A stretch of DNA of 7,523 bases from an uncultured Mollicutes bacterium (GCA_947174685.1 CAMWJY010000035.1:1-7523); one strand, 5' to 3'; positions 1-5,837 are shown, counted from the first letter of the stretch. The notes: generated from the sequence alone by a model not told the origin. Program-made: numbers and translations.

Positions 1-1017
1 ACCATACTTCCAAGTTCCATCTGCAGTTTCTAAATTGAAATCATTTCTGAAATCTGCTGAAGGCTTTCTTAAATTAATATTTAAATTACCATTAGGCCAA
101 GCTCCCTCTACTCCACCTGCTCCATTAGAGAAGATAAAGTAAATTGTATCTCCTGCATTTAAATCAAATTGAAGTAATCTTTCTAATACATTTGAATCTG
201 GGTTATTATTGAAGCTTGGATTACTATAAAGTGTACCATCACTATTCTTTACGCCAATACGTAAATCTAATCTTGTGTCCTCAGTACCACCGACAAATTT
301 CAAGCTTACTACAACGTGGGTATCTTCTGTAACTGTATAGGCAATACCTACCATACCTTCTACATTCATCCAGTCATTCTTGATTTCTATACCAGGAGCT
401 GACCAGCCATCGTTATTTCCATTCTTCTCAGTTGCAGGAGTGAAATCAAAGGTTTCATCTCCCCAATGATAATCAATTGCACCATACTTCCAAGTTCCAT
501 CTGCAGTTTCTAAATTGAAATCATTTCTGAAATCTGCTGAAGGCTTTCTTAAATTAATATTTAAATTACCATTAGGCCAAGCTCCCTCTACTCCACCTGC
601 TCCATTAGAGAAGATAAAGTAAATTGTATCTCCTGCATTTAAATCAAATTGAAGTAATCTTTCTAATACATTTGAATCTGGGTTATTATTAAAGCTTGGA
701 TTACTATAAAGTGTACCTTCACTATTCTTAACACCGATACGAAGATCTAATCTTGTGGCTTCGGTACCACCGACAAATTTCAAATTCATTATAATATGGA
801 CATTTTCTGTAACTGTATAGGCAATACCTACCATACCTTCTACATTGATCCAATCATTCTTGATTTCTATACCAGGAGCTTTCCAACCATCATTATTTTC
901 ATTCTTCGCGGTTGCAGGAGTGAAATCAAAGGTCTCATCGCCCCAATGATAGTCAATAGAACCATACTTCCAAGTTCCATCTGCAGTTTCTAAATTGAAA
1001 TCATTTCTGAAATCTGC
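1..1017 (-). repeat. 480-bp in-frame tandem repeats (two full copies and a third cut by the edge)
   Basis: The sequence from 481 repeats that from 1 with a period of exactly 480 bases (160 codons). By protein domain the units are 538-1017, 58-537 and 1-57 (partial). Bases 1-210 and 481-690 are identical. The rest of the unit (211-480 against 691-960) has about 34 differences by hand count, giving about 13 amino-acid changes. The 58 bases at 961-1018 match the other copies exactly and then similarity stops abruptly at the Cys-repeat region, which marks the domain boundary (ADFRND start, RKPS end). The reading frame is kept throughout, so this is domain duplication within a gene, not a mobile element. 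Confidence 0.96.
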
Positions 1018-2595
1018 TTGAGCTTGAATCTTTCTAGTATCTGTTCCTTCTTCATCACAGCGACTACAATAAACAGTTTCTTCACCATCTGCATATAGGG
1101 TAGCACCTTGAGTCACCTTCCAAACAGAATAATCATGTCCTAAAGCATCAATTTCTTCTTTAGTTGTATAATCACAATTTGTACATGCTTCATAAGCAGC
1201 CCAGCCTACTTCTGTACAGGTTGGCTCTTTTGCATCATGAGGTTCTAAGTCATGAGATGCAGGAATGACTAAAGAAGCCTCTGTTACTTCTTCTTTATCA
1301 CTATTGAAATATGTATTACATACAGAGCATTTGTAATGTTCTTCCTTACCAGCTGTTGTACAAGTCTTATCTTGCTTAGCAACAAGCTCGCCATAATTAT
1401 GACCATTTGCTGGAATCTCAGTAACATCTATCTTATCATCACAGCCTAAGCAATGATGTGATTTACTTCCAGCCTCTGTACAGGTTGCTTCCTTATCTAT
1501 TGTCCATTCTGTATCATATTGATGAATATGACCTACTACAGGAATAGTTCCTGTTTCCTTATGACCACAAACACTACATTCTCTTTCTCTAATTCCAGGA
1601 ATTGTTTCTGTAGCCTCTTGAATAACTACCCAATCCTTATAGTTATGTCCTGTTGCAGGAACAACTGTTATATCCTTCTTTTCATCACAGCCTAAACAAT
1701 GATGAGATTTACTTCCTGCTTCTGTACAGGTTGGTTCTTGATCTACTGTCCATTCTTCTCTATATCTATGACCTGCTAAAGAAGCCTCTTCCTTTGTCTT
1801 AGGACAAACAGAACACTTATAAACTGCAGTTCCATCAGTAGTGCAGGTTGCACTGTCGCTTACAAGTACCCATTGATGTGCTTCTACATCAATCTTAGCA
1901 TCACAATCCTGGTGTCTATCACAAGTATACCAATGCTCATTATCGTCAAATTTTAATTCTCCTTTTCTGTGATTTAAGGCAGGAATTACAACCTCTCCTT
2001 TATAATCACAAACAGAACAGCTTACTTCTCTTAATCCATCCTCTTCAGCAGCTGCCTCTTTTAGAACTTTACCTTCAACAATGGTATGCTTTTCCTTTTG
2101 AATCTCTACATTACAATCCTCATGAGCCTCACATTCAAACCAGTGATACTCATCATTAGATTTATAATCTGTACCTTTTTTATGAGGAACGGCATCCATA
2201 ACTCTTGTAGACTTATAATCACATTTAGAACATTTAGTTACCATGATACCTGTATCATAGGCAGTTGGTTCTTGCTGAACCTCTAAGTCTACCATAGTAT
2301 GTTCTTCTTTTTCAAAATCTGTTTCACAAACTGTACAATATAAAAAATGTCCAGAAGAATCAAATTTATAACTTGCACTCTTCTTATGATCTATTGTCCC
2401 AGAATGTTCGGTCTTTGTTGTTTTACATTTGCTACAGGTATATTCTACCTCTCCTTCAGAAATACAAGTAGCCTCACTTTTTACAACACCATTATCCCAA
2501 TCGTGCTCACATTCCTTTTTTCCACAGGAAACAAGAAAAAATGTGAAGCTTAAAAACATAATACCACACATAAAAGAAATAAAAAACTTTTTCAT
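1..2595 (-). CDS. Large repeat-containing surface lipoprotein, C-terminus beyond left edge
   Basis: The frame is open from ATG at 2593-2595 to the left edge (865 codons, no stop), so the protein is longer than seen. The start is set by GGAGG seven bases upstream. Residues 1-24 are a lipoprotein signal peptide: two lysines, a hydrophobic stretch, then lipobox LVSC with Cys24 as the lipidated residue. Residues about 29-525 hold roughly ten Cys-rich repeats of the pattern T-C-T-x-x-G ... C-x-x-C ... I-P-A-x-G-H, common in secreted proteins of Clostridia. The first three carry an extra His/Cys insert such as HWFECEAHEDC. Residues 527-686 and 687-846 are two near-identical domains rich in predicted beta strands, with FDLNAGDTIYFIFSNG near the end, a pattern seen in jelly-roll carbohydrate-binding modules; a third begins at 847. 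No catalytic domain is visible. I infer a membrane-anchored, outward-facing binding protein, probably for glycans. The function is not established. It is divergent from a LacI-family regulator. Confidence 0.88.
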   Translation of the reverse strand, partial: MKKFFISFMCGIMFLSFTFFLVSCGKKECEHDWDNGVVKSEATCISEGEVEYTCSKCKTTKTEHSGTIDHKKSASYKFDSSGHFLYCTVCETDFEKEEHTMVDLEVQQEPTAYDTGIMVTKCSKCDYKSTRVMDAVPHKKGTDYKSNDEYHWFECEAHEDCNVEIQKEKHTIVEGKVLKEAAAEEDGLREVSCSVCDYKGEVVIPALNHRKGELKFDDNEHWYTCDRHQDCDAKIDVEAHQWVLVSDSATCTTDGTAVYKCSVCPKTKEEASLAGHRYREEWTVDQEPTCTEAGSKSHHCLGCDEKKDITVVPATGHNYKDWVVIQEATETIPGIRERECSVCGHKETGTIPVVGHIHQYDTEWTIDKEATCTEAGSKSHHCLGCDDKIDVTEIPANGHNYGELVAKQDKTCTTAGKEEHYKCSVCNTYFNSDKEEVTEASLVIPASHDLEPHDAKEPTCTEVGWAAYEACTNCDYTTKEEIDALGHDYSVWKVTQGATLYADGEETVYCSRCDEEGTDTRKIQAQADFRNDFNLETADGTWKYGSIDYHWGDETFDFTPATAKNENNDGWKAPGIEIKNDWINVEGMVGIAYTVTENVHIIMNLKFVGGTEATRLDLRIGVKNSEGTLYSNPSFNNNPDSNVLERLLQFDLNAGDTIYFIFSNGAGGVEGAWPNGNLNINLRKPSADFRNDFNLETADGTWKYGAIDYHWGDETFDFTPATEKNGNNDGWSAPGIEIKNDWMNVEGMVGIAYTVTEDTHVVVSLKFVGGTEDTRLDLRIGVKNSDGTLYSNPSFNNNPDSNVLERLLQFDLNAGDTIYFIFSNGAGGVEGAWPNGNLNINLRKPSADFRNDFNLETADGTWKYG
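1021..2511 (-). repeat. Protein-level array of about ten Cys-x-x-Cys repeats
   Basis: Translation of this stretch gives successive units with C-x-x-C pairs (CSKC, CTVC, CSKC, CSVC, CSVC, CLGC, CSVC, CLGC, CSVC, CTNC, CSRC), most followed by a closing G-H or x-H. Units are about 37-50 residues; the first three are longer. Most have diverged at DNA level, but 1424-1510 and 1670-1756 are clearly homologous along 87 bases at an offset of 246 bases, both encoding TCTEAGSKSHHCLGCD. Spacing of four Cys/His per unit would allow metal binding or disulfides. The sequence cannot decide between these. Confidence 0.85.
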
Positions 2596-2602
2596 AGAAT
2601 TT

Positions 2603-2607
2603 CCTCC
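2603..2607 (-). promoter_or_regulatory. Ribosome binding site of the large lipoprotein gene
   Basis: On the minus strand this reads GGAGG, seven bases before the ATG at 2593-2595. It fixes the start, since the frame also gives a perfect Lys-Lys plus hydrophobic signal peptide from this codon. Confidence 0.9.
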
Positions 2608-2620
2608 AATATTCGATTTT

Positions 2621-2651
2621 CACCTTATGAAAGCGCTATACTTACAAGGTG
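2621..2651. promoter_or_regulatory. Candidate operator (LacI/CcpA type) in the lipoprotein transcript start region
   Basis: Perfect inverted arms CACCTT (2621-2626) and AAGGTG (2646-2651) flank TGAAAGCGCTATAC (2628-2641). The latter matches 12 of 14 positions of the cre consensus TGWAANCGNTNWCA, failing only at the last two, and has the central CG typical of LacI-family operators. It lies just downstream of the predicted -10 of the lipoprotein promoter, where a bound repressor would block initiation or early elongation. Whether the neighbouring regulator or a CcpA homologue binds is inference. Confidence 0.5.
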
Positions 2652-2680
2652 ATTATATGTAATCTTTTGACTAAAGTCAA
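2652..2680 (-). promoter_or_regulatory. Sigma-A promoter of the large lipoprotein gene
   Basis: On the minus strand: -35 TTGACT (2675-2680), 17-base spacer, -10 TATAAT (2652-2657). Only one base departs from consensus. The predicted transcript start is near 2645, giving a leader of about 50 bases. The -35 lies inside the inverted repeat TTGACT-AA-AGTCAA (2667-2680), which may be a second control site. Confidence 0.85.
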
Positions 2681-2700
2681 TGTAAGAATTTGGCAATGTG

Positions 2701-2738
2701 CATTTGCATAATTTTTTTACAGCAAAATTGTGCAAATG
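2701..2738. repeat. 38-bp dyad between the divergent promoters
   Basis: Arm 2701-2715 (CATTTGCATAATTTT) pairs with arm 2724-2738 (AAAATTGTGCAAATG) at 14 of 15 positions, the exception being a T/G pair, with eight bases between. It sits upstream of the regulator's -35 and upstream of the lipoprotein's -35. It is not within either predicted transcript, so a protein-binding site is more plausible than an RNA hairpin. Confidence 0.6.
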
Positions 2739-2750
2739 ACAAAATTTTGT
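2739..2750. promoter_or_regulatory. Perfect 12-bp palindrome abutting the regulator -35
   Basis: ACAAAATTTTGT is its own reverse complement and ends one base before the -35 hexamer of the regulator's promoter. The place suits an autoregulatory operator, but an A/T-only core also arises easily by chance in DNA this AT-rich. Confidence 0.35.
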
Positions 2751-2779
2751 TTGACCAAACAAGATTTATGTCATATAAT
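2751..2779 (+). promoter_or_regulatory. Sigma-A promoter of the LacI-family regulator
   Basis: -35 TTGACC (2751-2756), 17-base spacer, -10 TATAAT (2774-2779). The predicted transcript start is near 2786, leaving a leader of about 22 bases before ATG 2808. This promoter lies downstream of the farther in-frame ATG at 2730, which argues strongly against that codon as the start. Confidence 0.85.
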
Positions 2780-2797
2780 AAAAGAAAAACGATTCTT

Positions 2798-2802
2798 AGG
2801 AG
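2798..2802 (+). promoter_or_regulatory. Ribosome binding site of the LacI-family regulator
   Basis: AGGAG five bases before ATG 2808; it decides the start of the regulator gene. Confidence 0.85.
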
Positions 2803-2807
2803 ACATT

Positions 2808-3842
2808 ATGAAGAAAGCAATCACTATCAAAAGTATAGCCGAAGCCCTAAATTTATCCAGAAATACCGTATCAAAAGCCTTAAATGGCCAATATGTGCCT
2901 GAAAAAACTAGAGAACTCGTATTAAGTAAGGCACAGGAATTAAATTATAAGTCCTTAAGCACAGCAAATATAGCTTTTTCGGATAAAAAATACCGTATAT
3001 TACTGGTATCTGCAAGACCTCTAAGCAATATTAATTTTTATATTTCGTTTGTTAGCTCAATAGAGAATTATTGTTTTGAAAAAAATTATGAATTTTTTCA
3101 ATATATATATAACATAAAAAAGAACTCCTTTTCACAATTTAGTGACTATGTAAAGGAGCTTAATGTGGATGGAATTATAGCGATGGAATGCTTTGATAAG
3201 GATTTTATATCTAATCTTTTAAAATTAAATATTCCTATTTGCTTTTATGATTTCTCTTATACGCCGCAAACCAACTATAAAAATTATGATATGATCTGTA
3301 CAAATGATGAACAGTCTATTTCAAATTATGTTAAATCTCTTCAAAAGAAATATAATCTTAAGCGCTATACTTTTGTAGGAGATAGTAAGCATTGTCATAG
3401 CTTTAGAAAAAGATATACAGGTATGCTGATAGGATTAAAAAATTTAAAGGTTTCTCATTCTTCTTCTGAGGATATAACTCATTCTGAAAGCAATTTTAAT
3501 TATGGAGATACACAAGCCCTCCAAAATGCCATTTCAAAGCTAGAAGAACTGCCTGAGGTATTTATTTGCTGTAATGACTTTGTAGCTAGAAATGTATGCC
3601 TAGCTCTTAAAAATATAAATAAAGAGGTCCCTGATGACGTTCTAGTAGTGGGCTTTGATAATGCAAATGAGGCTTATTCTCTTTCTCCTACTTTAACTAC
3701 ATTCTCCCTAGATTCTCATTTTTTAGGAGTAGAGATACTTAGGACACTTATTCATAGAATTGATAACCGAAATGTGCCTTCAAGATTAATCACTATATCT
3801 ACAGATGTAATATCAAGAGAATCAACAAACAGAAAGAAATAA
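2808..3842 (+). CDS. LacI-family transcriptional regulator
   Basis: 344 residues, the usual length for the family. Residues 5-24 form the helix-turn-helix (IKSIAEALNLSRNTVSKALNG), followed by the typical PEKTRELVLSKAQELNY third-helix segment. Residues 61-337 are the periplasmic-binding-protein-like sugar-sensing core, with signature VLVVGFDN (278-285) and PTLTTFSLD (294-302). The start at 2808 is supported by AGGAG at 2798 and by a promoter at 2751-2779; the frame extends upstream to 2730, but that lies before the promoter. The linker after Tyr47 (KSLSTANIAFSD) lacks the usual P-N-x-x-A-R-x-L hinge helix that inserts a leucine in the operator's minor groove, so operator recognition may be unusual. 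It is divergent from the large lipoprotein gene, with 212 bases between the start codons holding several candidate operators, so it probably regulates that gene and perhaps itself. The effector is unknown; a sugar is expected from the family. Confidence 0.93.
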   Translation: MKKAITIKSIAEALNLSRNTVSKALNGQYVPEKTRELVLSKAQELNYKSLSTANIAFSDKKYRILLVSARPLSNINFYISFVSSIENYCFEKNYEFFQYIYNIKKNSFSQFSDYVKELNVDGIIAMECFDKDFISNLLKLNIPICFYDFSYTPQTNYKNYDMICTNDEQSISNYVKSLQKKYNLKRYTFVGDSKHCHSFRKRYTGMLIGLKNLKVSHSSSEDITHSESNFNYGDTQALQNAISKLEELPEVFICCNDFVARNVCLALKNINKEVPDDVLVVGFDNANEAYSLSPTLTTFSLDSHFLGVEILRTLIHRIDNRNVPSRLITISTDVISRESTNRKK

Positions 3843-3851
3843 AAAGCAAAC

Positions 3852-3881
3852 AAAAAAGGTGGAGTTCATCCACCTGTTTTT
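3852..3881. terminator. Bidirectional terminator between the regulator and the spore-protein gene
   Basis: Stem AGGTGGA (3857-3863) / TCCACCT (3869-3875) with loop GTTCA. On the plus strand it is followed by GTTTTT; on the minus strand by TTTTTTG from the A-run 3852-3857. It begins 10 bases after the regulator stop and ends 14 bases from the spore-protein stop, so it serves both convergent genes. Confidence 0.88.
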
Positions 3882-3894
3882 ATATAAGTAATAA

Positions 3895-4152
3895 TTAATT
3901 ATTCTTCTTACCCTTTTGATATAACTTCTTAGTCATAGTTCCGCCTACTCTACCATTTTCAGCAGCTGTTGCATTTTTGCCTGGTTGAACGCCTAACTCA
4001 TTTGCAACCTCTTGCTTTAAGTTTTGAGTATTAGTAGTTTGCTTTGCGCGGGAAACTGCTTGCTTTGTCATTTTACCACCAACTCTACCATTTGCTTTAG
4101 AGGATTTTGAAGCGGTATTAGAAGACTTTGTGTTTTTCTTACTTGTTGCCAT
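3895..4152 (-). CDS. Alpha/beta-type small acid-soluble spore protein with duplicated motif
   Basis: 85 residues, Lys/Asn/Thr/Ser-rich and very basic. Residues 44-55 (NLKQEVANELGV) match the first conserved helix of alpha/beta-type SASPs, including the Glu-Val-Ala site cut by the germination protease GPR in this family. Residues 66-75 (NGRVGGTMTK) match the second conserved helix. Family members coat spore DNA, giving UV and heat resistance, and are degraded at germination. Unusual features are an extra N-terminal part of about 43 residues holding a second copy of the motif, NGRVGGKMTK (21-30), and Arg in place of the more usual Ser in G-S-V-G-G. The copies use different codons, so the duplication is old. 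The gene lies 60 bases downstream of thiI in the same direction. The AGGAGGTG ribosome binding site fixes the start. Other options are poor: the paired motifs are diagnostic. Confidence 0.88.
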   Translation of the reverse strand: MATSKKNTKSSNTASKSSKANGRVGGKMTKQAVSRAKQTTNTQNLKQEVANELGVQPGKNATAAENGRVGGTMTKKLYQKGKKNN

Positions 4153-4157
4153 AATTT

Positions 4158-4165
4158 CACCTCCT
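4158..4165 (-). promoter_or_regulatory. Strong ribosome binding site of the spore-protein gene
   Basis: Minus strand reads AGGAGGTG, a full match to the 16S anti-Shine-Dalgarno core, five bases before the ATG; this suits the very high expression expected for a SASP. Confidence 0.88.
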
Positions 4166-4174
4166 CGCAGTATT

Positions 4175-4204
4175 TATTCTTGCCGAAGGTAGACAAAATT
4201 ATAC
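4175..4204 (-). promoter_or_regulatory. Possible sigma-G-type promoter of the spore-protein gene
   Basis: Minus strand GTATAAT (4198-4204) fits the sigma-G -35 consensus GYATRHT. AAGAATA (4175-4181), 16 bases on, matches 5 of 7 positions of CAHWHTA. The spacer is one base short of the usual 17-18. No good sigma-A promoter is seen in the 60-base gap, and no terminator separates it from thiI, so read-through is the alternative. Confidence 0.35.
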
Positions 4205-4212
4205 AAGATTAT

Positions 4213-5451
4213 TTATTTTTTTAATTCAGCGATAACCTCTCGAACTTCTAAGCCTAGCATAGATAAATCTAGATCACTATCTACATCTATCGTTATACTA
4301 TTCGTATGCTCCACAGCATCATTGACCATTGTCTCATAATCAAACGCTTTTTCGTATGCTTCACACTTATCTATCTTTGGTGCAGTTGCAGGAGCCTTAG
4401 GTACATAAACTGTACAACAATCCTCAAATGGTTTAATGGAAATATCAAAGCATTCCATCTTCTTAGAAATTGCAATGATATCTAATTTGTCATAGGTACA
4501 TAAAGGACGGAGTACTGGAATACTAGTTACAGAATTAATGGTATTCATACTTCTTAAGGTTTGACTTGCAACCTGGCCTACAGATTCTCCATTGATGATA
4601 CAAAGACAATCCTTCTTTTCTGCAAGCTTACTTGCAATTCTATACATCATTCTGCGCATTATAGTAATATTATAGGACTCAGGAACATTGTCAAGTAAAG
4701 CCATATGAAGTTCTTTAAAAGGAACCATATGTAAATTGATTTTATTCTTTGGGGAGTAACGTGCCATAATTTTAACAAGATCTATAACCTTCTGTGCTGA
4801 TTCAATTGAGGTGAGTGGTGTAGATTCAAAATGAATGCATTCTACTTCTACTCCCTGTTTCATAGCTAGGTATCCTGCAACAGGAGAGTCAATTCCACCT
4901 GATAGCATTAAAAGACCTTTCCCGGCAACACCAACAGGATATCCTCCCATAGCTCTTATTTCTGTATTATAAAGATAACAAGAATTCCCTTTTAGCTCTA
5001 AATGGAGTGTAACCTCGGGATGATGTACATCTACATGAAGTAAATGATGATTTGCTAGAACATAGCCTGCAACCTGTTTGGTTACCTCCATAGAATGTAG
5101 AGGATAATTTTTATTTGCTCTTCTTGTTTCTACCTTAAAGGTGATATCCTTATTTGCAATTTCCTTCATTAGTTCTAAGGCAGTTGTTTTAATATCCTTT
5201 AAATCATTACTACACTTTACAACAAAGGAATAGGAAGAAATTCCAGATACATACTCTAAACGCTTTACAACCTCTTCAGCAGGTACATCATTTAAATGAA
5301 TATAAATACGGTCATGTGTATTTTCTATTTCAACATTTAAGCCTTTCATTTTTAAGGCCATAAGCTCATAAAGCCTTCTTAAAAATTCCTTTTGATTTTT
5401 TCCTTTAAGCGTTAAATCGCCAAAGCGAACTAAAATTTGATTGTAAAGCAT
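4213..5451 (-). CDS. thiI: tRNA uracil 4-sulfurtransferase ThiI (rhodanese-less form)
   Basis: 412 residues, colinear with the short ThiI of Firmicutes. ThiI adenylates uridine 8 of tRNA and replaces its oxygen with sulfur, giving 4-thiouridine, a near-UV sensor; in some bacteria it also takes part in thiamine thiazole synthesis. Residues 1-55 form the N-terminal ferredoxin-like domain, about 60-165 the THUMP RNA-binding domain, and the rest the PP-loop ATPase with SGGIDSPVA at 184-192 and NGESVGQVASQT at 287-298. PFEDCC (341-346) holds the likely catalytic cysteine region. There is no C-terminal rhodanese domain, so sulfur should come directly from a cysteine desulfurase such as NifZ/IscS, often encoded next to thiI in this phylum. 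None is visible upstream here. GAGGTG six bases before the ATG sets the start. It has its own promoter at 5469-5496 and is followed by the spore-protein gene. Confidence 0.96.
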   Translation of the reverse strand: MLYNQILVRFGDLTLKGKNQKEFLRRLYELMALKMKGLNVEIENTHDRIYIHLNDVPAEEVVKRLEYVSGISSYSFVVKCSNDLKDIKTTALELMKEIANKDITFKVETRRANKNYPLHSMEVTKQVAGYVLANHHLLHVDVHHPEVTLHLELKGNSCYLYNTEIRAMGGYPVGVAGKGLLMLSGGIDSPVAGYLAMKQGVEVECIHFESTPLTSIESAQKVIDLVKIMARYSPKNKINLHMVPFKELHMALLDNVPESYNITIMRRMMYRIASKLAEKKDCLCIINGESVGQVASQTLRSMNTINSVTSIPVLRPLCTYDKLDIIAISKKMECFDISIKPFEDCCTVYVPKAPATAPKIDKCEAYEKAFDYETMVNDAVEHTNSITIDVDSDLDLSMLGLEVREVIAELKK

Positions 5452-5456
5452 ATTAA

Positions 5457-5462
5457 CACCTC
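5457..5462 (-). promoter_or_regulatory. thiI ribosome binding site at the extreme 5' end of the transcript
   Basis: Minus strand GAGGTG, five bases before the thiI ATG at 5449-5451. The predicted transcription start (near 5462) falls at or beside it, so the leader would be only about 11 bases, leaving no room for a riboswitch such as a TPP element. Confidence 0.7.
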
Positions 5463-5468
5463 GCTAAA

Positions 5469-5496
5469 ATTATACCAAAAACTAAAACTTTTTCAA
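5469..5496 (-). promoter_or_regulatory. Sigma-A promoter of thiI
   Basis: Minus strand TTGAAA (5491-5496), 16-base spacer, TATAAT (5469-5474). The -10 is perfect and the -35 has one or two changes. No competing promoter was seen closer to the gene. Confidence 0.75.
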
Positions 5497-5507
5497 TGGA
5501 AAACTAA

Positions 5508-5703
5508 CGGATTTCACAGTATAATGAAATCCTACAAATATTACCTGCTTTGATTGAGGACACTACCTACGATGTTACAATCCTAGCCAATTGAAATGCT
5601 CTACTCTTTCTAGCATTTAGAAAATGATACTAAAATCATATCTTATCAAATAGAAAAATCATTTAAAGGAAAAGAGTTTGTCGTTTTTCAAGAACACACT
5701 TGA
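5508..5703 (+). pseudogene. Possible decayed gene fragment, origin uncertain
   Basis: Two adjoining pieces on the plus strand translate in a protein-like way but in different frames. From 5508 the frame reads SQYNEILQILPALIEDTT... to ILAN, then a TGA at 5592-5594, then NALLF. Skipping four bases (5610-5613) continues as HLENDTKIISYQIEKSFKG... to a TGA at 5701-5703. The first part faintly resembles the N-terminus of GAF-domain free-methionine-sulfoxide reductases (L-I-E ... A-N-x-x-A-L-L-F). The second part does not, so the identity is unproven. No start codon with a ribosome binding site is present, and a terminator overlaps the last third. It may be a gene relic or chance. Confidence 0.25.
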
Positions 5704-5727
5704 ATTTTTAACGGCAAACTCTTTTTT
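5671..5727 (+). terminator. Long hairpin terminator, possibly bidirectional
   Basis: Arm 5671-5685 (AAAGAGTTTGTCGTT) pairs with 5710-5724 over 15 positions with one G-U pair. A nested stem TTCAAG (5687-5692) / CTTGAA (5699-5704) extends it, and T-runs follow from 5722. The plus-strand direction has the better T-run although no intact plus-strand gene precedes it. On the minus strand it could stop the peptidase/lipoprotein operon that ends at 5838, protecting thiI from read-through. Confidence 0.7.
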
Positions 5728-5837
5728 ATTTTTTATCTTGATTATTTTTAAGTGGGTAACTATCTCTTAACCACATTTTTAAATAGAATTTCCTAAGGGA
5801 TAAAAAACAAAGCATTACTAATATTTATATTATTATT

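Larger units (their letters stand above)
5452..5837. other. 386-base region without an intact gene
   Basis: It holds the thiI ribosome binding site and promoter (5457-5496), a possible decayed coding fragment on the plus strand (5508-5703) and a long hairpin terminator (5671-5727). The remainder, 5728-5837, is very AT-rich. It contains only a weak hairpin (GTGGGTAA near 5753 with TTAACCAC at 5767-5774, followed by five T) and no open frame that looks coding. No cysteine desulfurase, tRNA or riboswitch was found here. Confidence 0.7.

Noticed and set aside
1..1017. Tandem repeats as a CRISPR array or insertion sequence
   Set aside because: The 480-bp unit keeps the reading frame, encodes a folded-looking domain and has no spacers, terminal inverted repeats or transposase.
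796..2553. Short plus-strand frames at 796-993, 2086-2286 and 2347-2553
   Set aside because: They are antisense to the long lipoprotein frame, with no ribosome binding site and low-complexity Ile/Phe/Thr-rich translations; the minus-strand frame has motifs and repeats.
2730..2807. Extra 26 codons in frame upstream of the LacI-family regulator, starting at ATG 2730
   Set aside because: A TTGACC-17-TATAAT promoter at 2751-2779 and AGGAG at 2798 lie inside this stretch. The helix-turn-helix begins right after ATG 2808, as in other family members.
5452..5510. TPP or other riboswitch before thiI
   Set aside because: The promoter is too close to the start codon; only about 11 bases of leader are predicted and no riboswitch motif is seen.
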